From Nocardiopsis sp. JB363 (GTDB taxonomy: Bacteria > Actinomycetota > Actinomycetes > Streptosporangiales > Streptosporangiaceae): a DNA stretch of 64,000 bases. Positions 60,711 through 64,000 of this stretch are shown piece by piece. The notes beneath the pieces were generated by a model. The model saw only the letters and a program-made list of their open reading frames with translations. It had not been told where the DNA came from and ran no database searches. A program made the translations under genes and the position numbers. The first letter of the stretch is position 1. The number at the start of each line of letters is the position of its first letter. Where the stretch lies: NCBI RefSeq assembly GCF_900143625.1, contig NZ_FRFF01000131.1, positions 100,954-164,953 on the forward strand. The letters run 5' to 3'.

Positions 60711-61853
60711 TCAGCCGGCGTCGACTCGGGTGCTGTTCTCCCGGCCCTCGTCGATCTCCTCCAAGAGTCGCTCGGTGTCGGTGAGCAGGGCGCCATAGAT
60801 CGGCCACCGCTCGTCGTCCCAGGAGTGGAGCATGCGTTCACGTTGCTCCACGACCTTGTCCAGGGCCTCGTTGACCAGGGCCCTCAGGTCATCGGAGGGA
60901 ACGTGGTGCTCCGGTTCCTCCGCGTCCCGGACGAGCGCGAAGGTCTTCGAGACTCGTTCCATCACGGTCGCCAGTTCCTGGAGGAAGGCGTCGTCGATCG
61001 CGGGAGAGCGGGTACCGGAGTCGAGGGCCGTCCGTAGGGTCCGCACGAGGGACCGCATGTGCTGGGAGGCGCGGCTCAGGGCGTAGATCCAGGTCCGGTA
61101 GGTCCTCAGCCGCCCGACCGGTATGGTCGGTCGCCGCACCAGACGTCGGGGGTTCAACCGAAAACGGTCCTCCTGACGGCCGACCGTCTCCAGGGCGTTG
61201 CGCACGGTCCCGTCGAGTCTCTCGGAGGCCTGGTCCCAACGGTCCAGATCGAGTCCCTCCTCCCCACCGCTCAGCCCTTGGGCGATGTCACCGCTGAGGG
61301 TGGACAACCCGTCCGCGAAGTCCAGCACGGCGTTCCCTGCGTCCCGGAAACGAATGGCGGGAGCCATAAGAATGTTGACGAGCAGGGCACTGACCGAGCC
61401 GACACAGACCATGAGCAGTAGCGAACCCAGCTCATCGAGGTTGGTCGCCGACCCGCTCGCCAGGGCGAACCCCGCGATCACCGCGAGCTGGCCGCTCTGG
61501 CCACCGAAGTACTTCACCTGTCCCATCAGCAACGCCACCACGATGGCCAGGGTGAACGACCACAGGTGCGTTCCCACAGTGAGGCCGATGACCCCGGCCA
61601 GCAACGCTCCGAGGAACACGGCCACCACGTAACGGCCGGAGCTCAACACCGACCCGTACACGGTGGGCCGGACCACCAGCAACGCCGCGAAGACCGCGAA
61701 TCCCAGCTGGGTTTCCTCCCCCATCAGGACGCCCGCCCCGAAGGCGATGACGGAGGCCAACGCGGACTTGACGACGAAGACCAGGGTCTCCCGTTCGAAG
61801 CCGCGCCTACGGTAGGCGCGGCGCAGTGTTCTCGTCAGGCCCTCTTTGAACAT
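60711..61853 (-). CDS. FUSC/aromatic acid exporter-like membrane protein
   Basis: The 380-residue protein has six hydrophobic segments in its first 190 residues (VVKSALASVIAFGAGVLMG, LGFAVFAALLVVRPTVYGSV, YVVAVFLGALLAGVIGLTVG and others) and a cytoplasmic, charged helical C-terminal half, as in FUSC / ArAE proteins. Relatives export aromatic acids. The ATG at 61853 follows GGAGGGG. It converges on the sigma factor with six bases between stops. A link with the aminophenol cluster 10 kb away is possible but unsupported. Confidence 0.82.
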   Translation of the reverse strand: MFKEGLTRTLRRAYRRRGFERETLVFVVKSALASVIAFGAGVLMGEETQLGFAVFAALLVVRPTVYGSVLSSGRYVVAVFLGALLAGVIGLTVGTHLWSFTLAIVVALLMGQVKYFGGQSGQLAVIAGFALASGSATNLDELGSLLLMVCVGSVSALLVNILMAPAIRFRDAGNAVLDFADGLSTLSGDIAQGLSGGEEGLDLDRWDQASERLDGTVRNALETVGRQEDRFRLNPRRLVRRPTIPVGRLRTYRTWIYALSRASQHMRSLVRTLRTALDSGTRSPAIDDAFLQELATVMERVSKTFALVRDAEEPEHHVPSDDLRALVNEALDKVVEQRERMLHSWDDERWPIYGALLTDTERLLEEIDEGRENSTRVDAG

Positions 61854-61881
61854 CGTCCCCTCCGCAACGGCGTGCTCCGTA

Positions 61882-62784
61882 CTACGCGGGAGAAAGCCGG
61901 ACCCACAGTCTGCCGTCCACGATCGACGTCTCGAAGGGTTCCACGGGGGCGGTCGCGGGCCCATGGACGACCGTTCCGTCATCGAGTCGGAACTCGCTCC
62001 CGTGCCAGGGGCAGCGCAAGCACCCGTCCGCCAGTTCTCCCTCGGCCAAGGGGGCTCCCATGTGCGGGCAGGTGCCCATCAGCACGGACACCGCGTCTTT
62101 TGTGCGGGCCACCACGACCGGGACGCCGTCGACGTCGGCGCCGGCCGGGTTCCCTTCCGGGTATGCCTCCAGCTCTCCCAGGTCGTGCCACCCCTCGGGC
62201 ACCAGGTCGACGAAGTGGTCGGCGCTGTTGGCTCCGCCCGCGCGGTGGTAGGCGATGTGTCCGCCCAGTGTGCCGCCGAGACCGATGGCGCCGAGTCCGG
62301 CCAGGGCCAGCCCCTTGCCCCAGCCCCACCTCCCCCGCGCACGTGCCAAGGAGGAGGCGCCGAACAGCAACGTTCCCATCCCGTTGGCGGCCACGTGCAC
62401 CACTCCCACCCGCTGGTGGCGCTCGTGCTGCTGGGCCCAGTCGGCCAATCCGCTGAGCACGGCGGGCGAGACGGTCAACAGACCGATGTCGACCAGTGCG
62501 CGGGCCTCGCGACGGTGGTCTCCCGGCAACAGGTCGAGCAGGACGGCGGCCGTCCACGTGCCCATGGGCAGGTGGATCATGATCGGGTGGAGCGGGTGCC
62601 CCAGTTGAACGCCGTGCAGGACGTCGCGCGCGGTTCCCGAGGGCAACCGTTCGGCGAGACCCTTCAGGCGGGCGACCAGCGGGTCGAGACGGTCCTCGTG
62701 TTCGATCTCGCGGATGCGTTTACCGAGTCTCATGATCGCCCGGCTACCCGGACGGCCCGCCGTCAGTCCCTCTCCGGGCGACAT
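61882..62784 (-). CDS. DUF2231 membrane domain fused to a Rieske [2Fe-2S] domain
   Basis: The 300-residue protein has an N-terminal half with four hydrophobic segments and the DUF2231 motif LGHPLHPIMIHLPMGTWTAA, and a C-terminal Rieske domain whose cluster ligands are in TCPHMGAPL and LRCPWHGSEF. The Rieske ligand set CxH...CxxH is intact. It probably carries electrons at the membrane. A shorter start at 62733 is possible. It lies 28 bases upstream of the FUSC-like gene, so the two may be co-transcribed. Such fusions are widespread in actinomycetes and their partner is not known. Confidence 0.88.
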   Translation of the reverse strand: MSPGEGLTAGRPGSRAIMRLGKRIREIEHEDRLDPLVARLKGLAERLPSGTARDVLHGVQLGHPLHPIMIHLPMGTWTAAVLLDLLPGDHRREARALVDIGLLTVSPAVLSGLADWAQQHERHQRVGVVHVAANGMGTLLFGASSLARARGRWGWGKGLALAGLGAIGLGGTLGGHIAYHRAGGANSADHFVDLVPEGWHDLGELEAYPEGNPAGADVDGVPVVVARTKDAVSVLMGTCPHMGAPLAEGELADGCLRCPWHGSEFRLDDGTVVHGPATAPVEPFETSIVDGRLWVRLSPA

Positions 62785-62847
62785 TCCGGGAGCCTTGACC
62801 GGTTTTTTCCCGGCTCTCTCGGGCCGCGCACCGGGGGTGTGCGGTGC

Positions 62848-63211
62848 TCAGTCGGGGGTCTGGGTCTGTCCCTGGTAGACCAGGCTGCGATGGTCCACGA
62901 CCGCGTATCGGGCACCCTCACCACCGTTGGTGTGCAGGACCAGAACCTCCGTGTCCGGGTCCACGGTGTTCACGGGCACCCGGGCTCCGTCCCAGGGGCC
63001 ACCGATCACCTCGAACGGGACCTGCCCCCGTCCCCCCCAGGCAGAGCAGTGCGACGACCAGCACCGGGACGACGCTCGCGAGGAGGAACGCCGTGTCCCC
63101 GGTCCAGGTCCAGACCATCTTCAGCGCGGCCGTGCACAGCAGAAGGACGCAGACCGCGACGGCGCGGCCCTTCCGGGAGAGTCGTCGCCTCGCATGGGCG
63201 CTCATGTCCAT
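62848..63211 (-). pseudogene. Small two-helix membrane protein, frameshifted in a G-run
   Basis: From the ATG at 63211 the frame encodes MDMSAHARRRLSRKG and two hydrophobic segments (AVAVCVLLLCTAALKMVW and FLLASVVPVLVVALLCLGG), then passes a run of seven C's on the plus strand (63032-63038). In the given sequence the frame turns into low-quality read-through, but with one base fewer it continues VPFEVIGGPWDGARVPVNTV and DPDTEVLVLHTNGGEGARYA to a stop at 62848. That ending reads like real protein. The frameshift may be a sequencing error or a true mutation. Function unknown; it lies directly downstream of ctaD. Confidence 0.65.
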
Positions 63212-63263
63212 GACGTTCTCTTCTCGTGGCGCACCGCGCGTCGTCCCGATCGCCTCTGTCGAG

Positions 63264-64000
63264 TCATCGACGTTCGGGATCGGTCCCGGAAGGCACCGCC
63301 GCGTACGGGTGGTGGAGATCGAAGGCCGGACGCTCGGACCGGATCCGCGGCAGCGCCGTGAAGTTGTGCCGCGGTGGCGGGCAGGACGTGGCCCACTCCA
63401 GGGAGCAGCCGTACCCCCACGGGTCGTCCACACCGACCATCGGCGCCTTCCTCGCGGTGATGAAGATGTTCCAGAAGAAGATGAGTGTGGAGGCCGCGAG
63501 CACGAACGAGGAGATCGAGGAGATCTGGTTCAGCTGAGTGAAGCCGTCGTCGGGCAGGTAGTCGGCGTAACGACGCGGGAAGCCCGCCACACCCAGCCAG
63601 TGCTGCACCAGGAAGGTGCCGTGGAAGCCCAGGAACAGCAACCAGAACTGGAACTTGCCCAATGTCTCGTTGAGCATCTTGCCGGTGAACTTGGGCCACC
63701 AGAAGTAGAAACCCGCGAACATCGCGAACACCACGGTGCCGAACACCACGTAGTGGAAGTGCGCCACCACGAAATAGGAGTCGGTGACGTGGAAGTCCAG
63801 CGGCGGCGACGCCAGGATGACGCCGGTGATGCCACCGAAGAGGAAGGTCGCCAGGAAACCGATCGTGAACAACATCGGCGTCTCGAAGGAGAGCTGCCCC
63901 CGCCACATCGTGCCGACCCAGTTGAAGAACTTCACACCGGTCGGAACCGCGATGAGGAAGGACATGAACGAGAAGAACGGCAACAACACCGCTCCGGTCG
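63264..64000 (-). CDS. ctaD: Cytochrome c oxidase subunit I, C-terminal part (cut by window edge)
   Basis: The 245 or so visible residues are the C-terminal half of subunit I of the aa3-type terminal oxidase: [40 protein letters not shown] with the heme a / a3 histidines, [20 protein letters not shown], and [20 protein letters not shown]. The gene continues past the window edge. It transfers electrons from cytochrome c to oxygen at the membrane and pumps protons. This is core metabolism, so the right end of the window is likely chromosomal core rather than accessory. Confidence 0.95.
   Translation of the reverse strand, partial: TGAVLLPFFSFMSFLIAVPTGVKFFNWVGTMWRGQLSFETPMLFTIGFLATFLFGGITGVILASPPLDFHVTDSYFVVAHFHYVVFGTVVFAMFAGFYFWWPKFTGKMLNETLGKFQFWLLFLGFHGTFLVQHWLGVAGFPRRYADYLPDDGFTQLNQISSISSFVLAASTLIFFWNIFITARKAPMVGVDDPWGYGCSLEWATSCPPPRHNFTALPRIRSERPAFDLHHPYAAVPSGTDPERR

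Overview
The window is high-GC DNA with dense, often overlapping genes, GTG and TTG starts, SARP, LAL and LuxR regulators and an actinobacterial SigB/F-type sigma factor. This points to a filamentous actinomycete, probably Nocardiopsis-like, though nothing in the window fixes the genus. No rRNA, tRNA, CRISPR array or intact transposon was seen.

1-10.4 kb looks catabolic. It holds a cut PucR-type regulator, an operon for class II HMG-CoA reductase, a CaiB/BaiF CoA-transferase and a HTD2/MaoC-type hydratase, a GAF-PucR regulator, a divergent MHS-family transporter, and a second CaiB enzyme coupled to an IclR regulator. The likely role is uptake and CoA-dependent breakdown of a small branched acid such as mevalonate. 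10.4-15.7 kb holds a decayed AsnC/Lrp gene, a psuG-HAD phosphatase-O-methyltransferase operon, and a DHA2 exporter divergent from a MarR repressor with a clear operator between them.

15.7-50.6 kb is the heart of the window: an aminophenol natural-product cluster that makes two o-aminophenol building blocks by two unrelated routes. The minus-strand operon from 29.3 to 19.9 kb carries class II DAHP synthase, a PhzE-type synthase, a PhzD-type isochorismatase and a DhbA-type dehydrogenase, the set expected to make 3-hydroxyanthranilate. It also carries a flavin monooxygenase, an amidohydrolase-fold protein and a UbiX/UbiD/VdcD hydroxyarylate decarboxylase. The plus-strand operon from 33.3 to 38.1 kb carries an aromatic acid ligase, aspartokinase, and GriI- and GriH-type enzymes for 3-amino-4-hydroxybenzoate. 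A GriE/GriF-like o-aminophenol oxidase and chaperone follow. The 43.7-50.6 kb operon has a LuxR regulator, a GriC/GriD-like carboxylate reductase, an alcohol dehydrogenase, and a second amidohydrolase-ligase pair. Paired ligases and amidohydrolases are the hallmark of benzoxazole assembly (A33853, nataxazole), so the best guess is a benzoxazole and/or phenoxazinone pathway; the nocarbenzoxazoles from Nocardiopsis are the obvious comparison. A repeated 16-bp palindrome (TCACG-N6-CGTGA) lies upstream of four of these transcription units and probably marks the regulon.

50.6-52.1 kb is gene-poor with a transposase remnant and looks like the cluster edge. 52.4-57.2 kb holds a P450, a CocE-type hydrolase and an ATP-grasp ligase on one strand. 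57.2-64 kb is housekeeping or stress-type DNA: a GH15 enzyme, a sigma factor, a FUSC-like membrane protein, a DUF2231-Rieske protein, a frameshifted small membrane protein and the 3' part of ctaD. Three genes (AsnC-like, the 40-kb MFS transporter and the 63-kb membrane protein) have reading frames broken by single bases in or beside G-rich stretches, which may be real decay or sequencing error.
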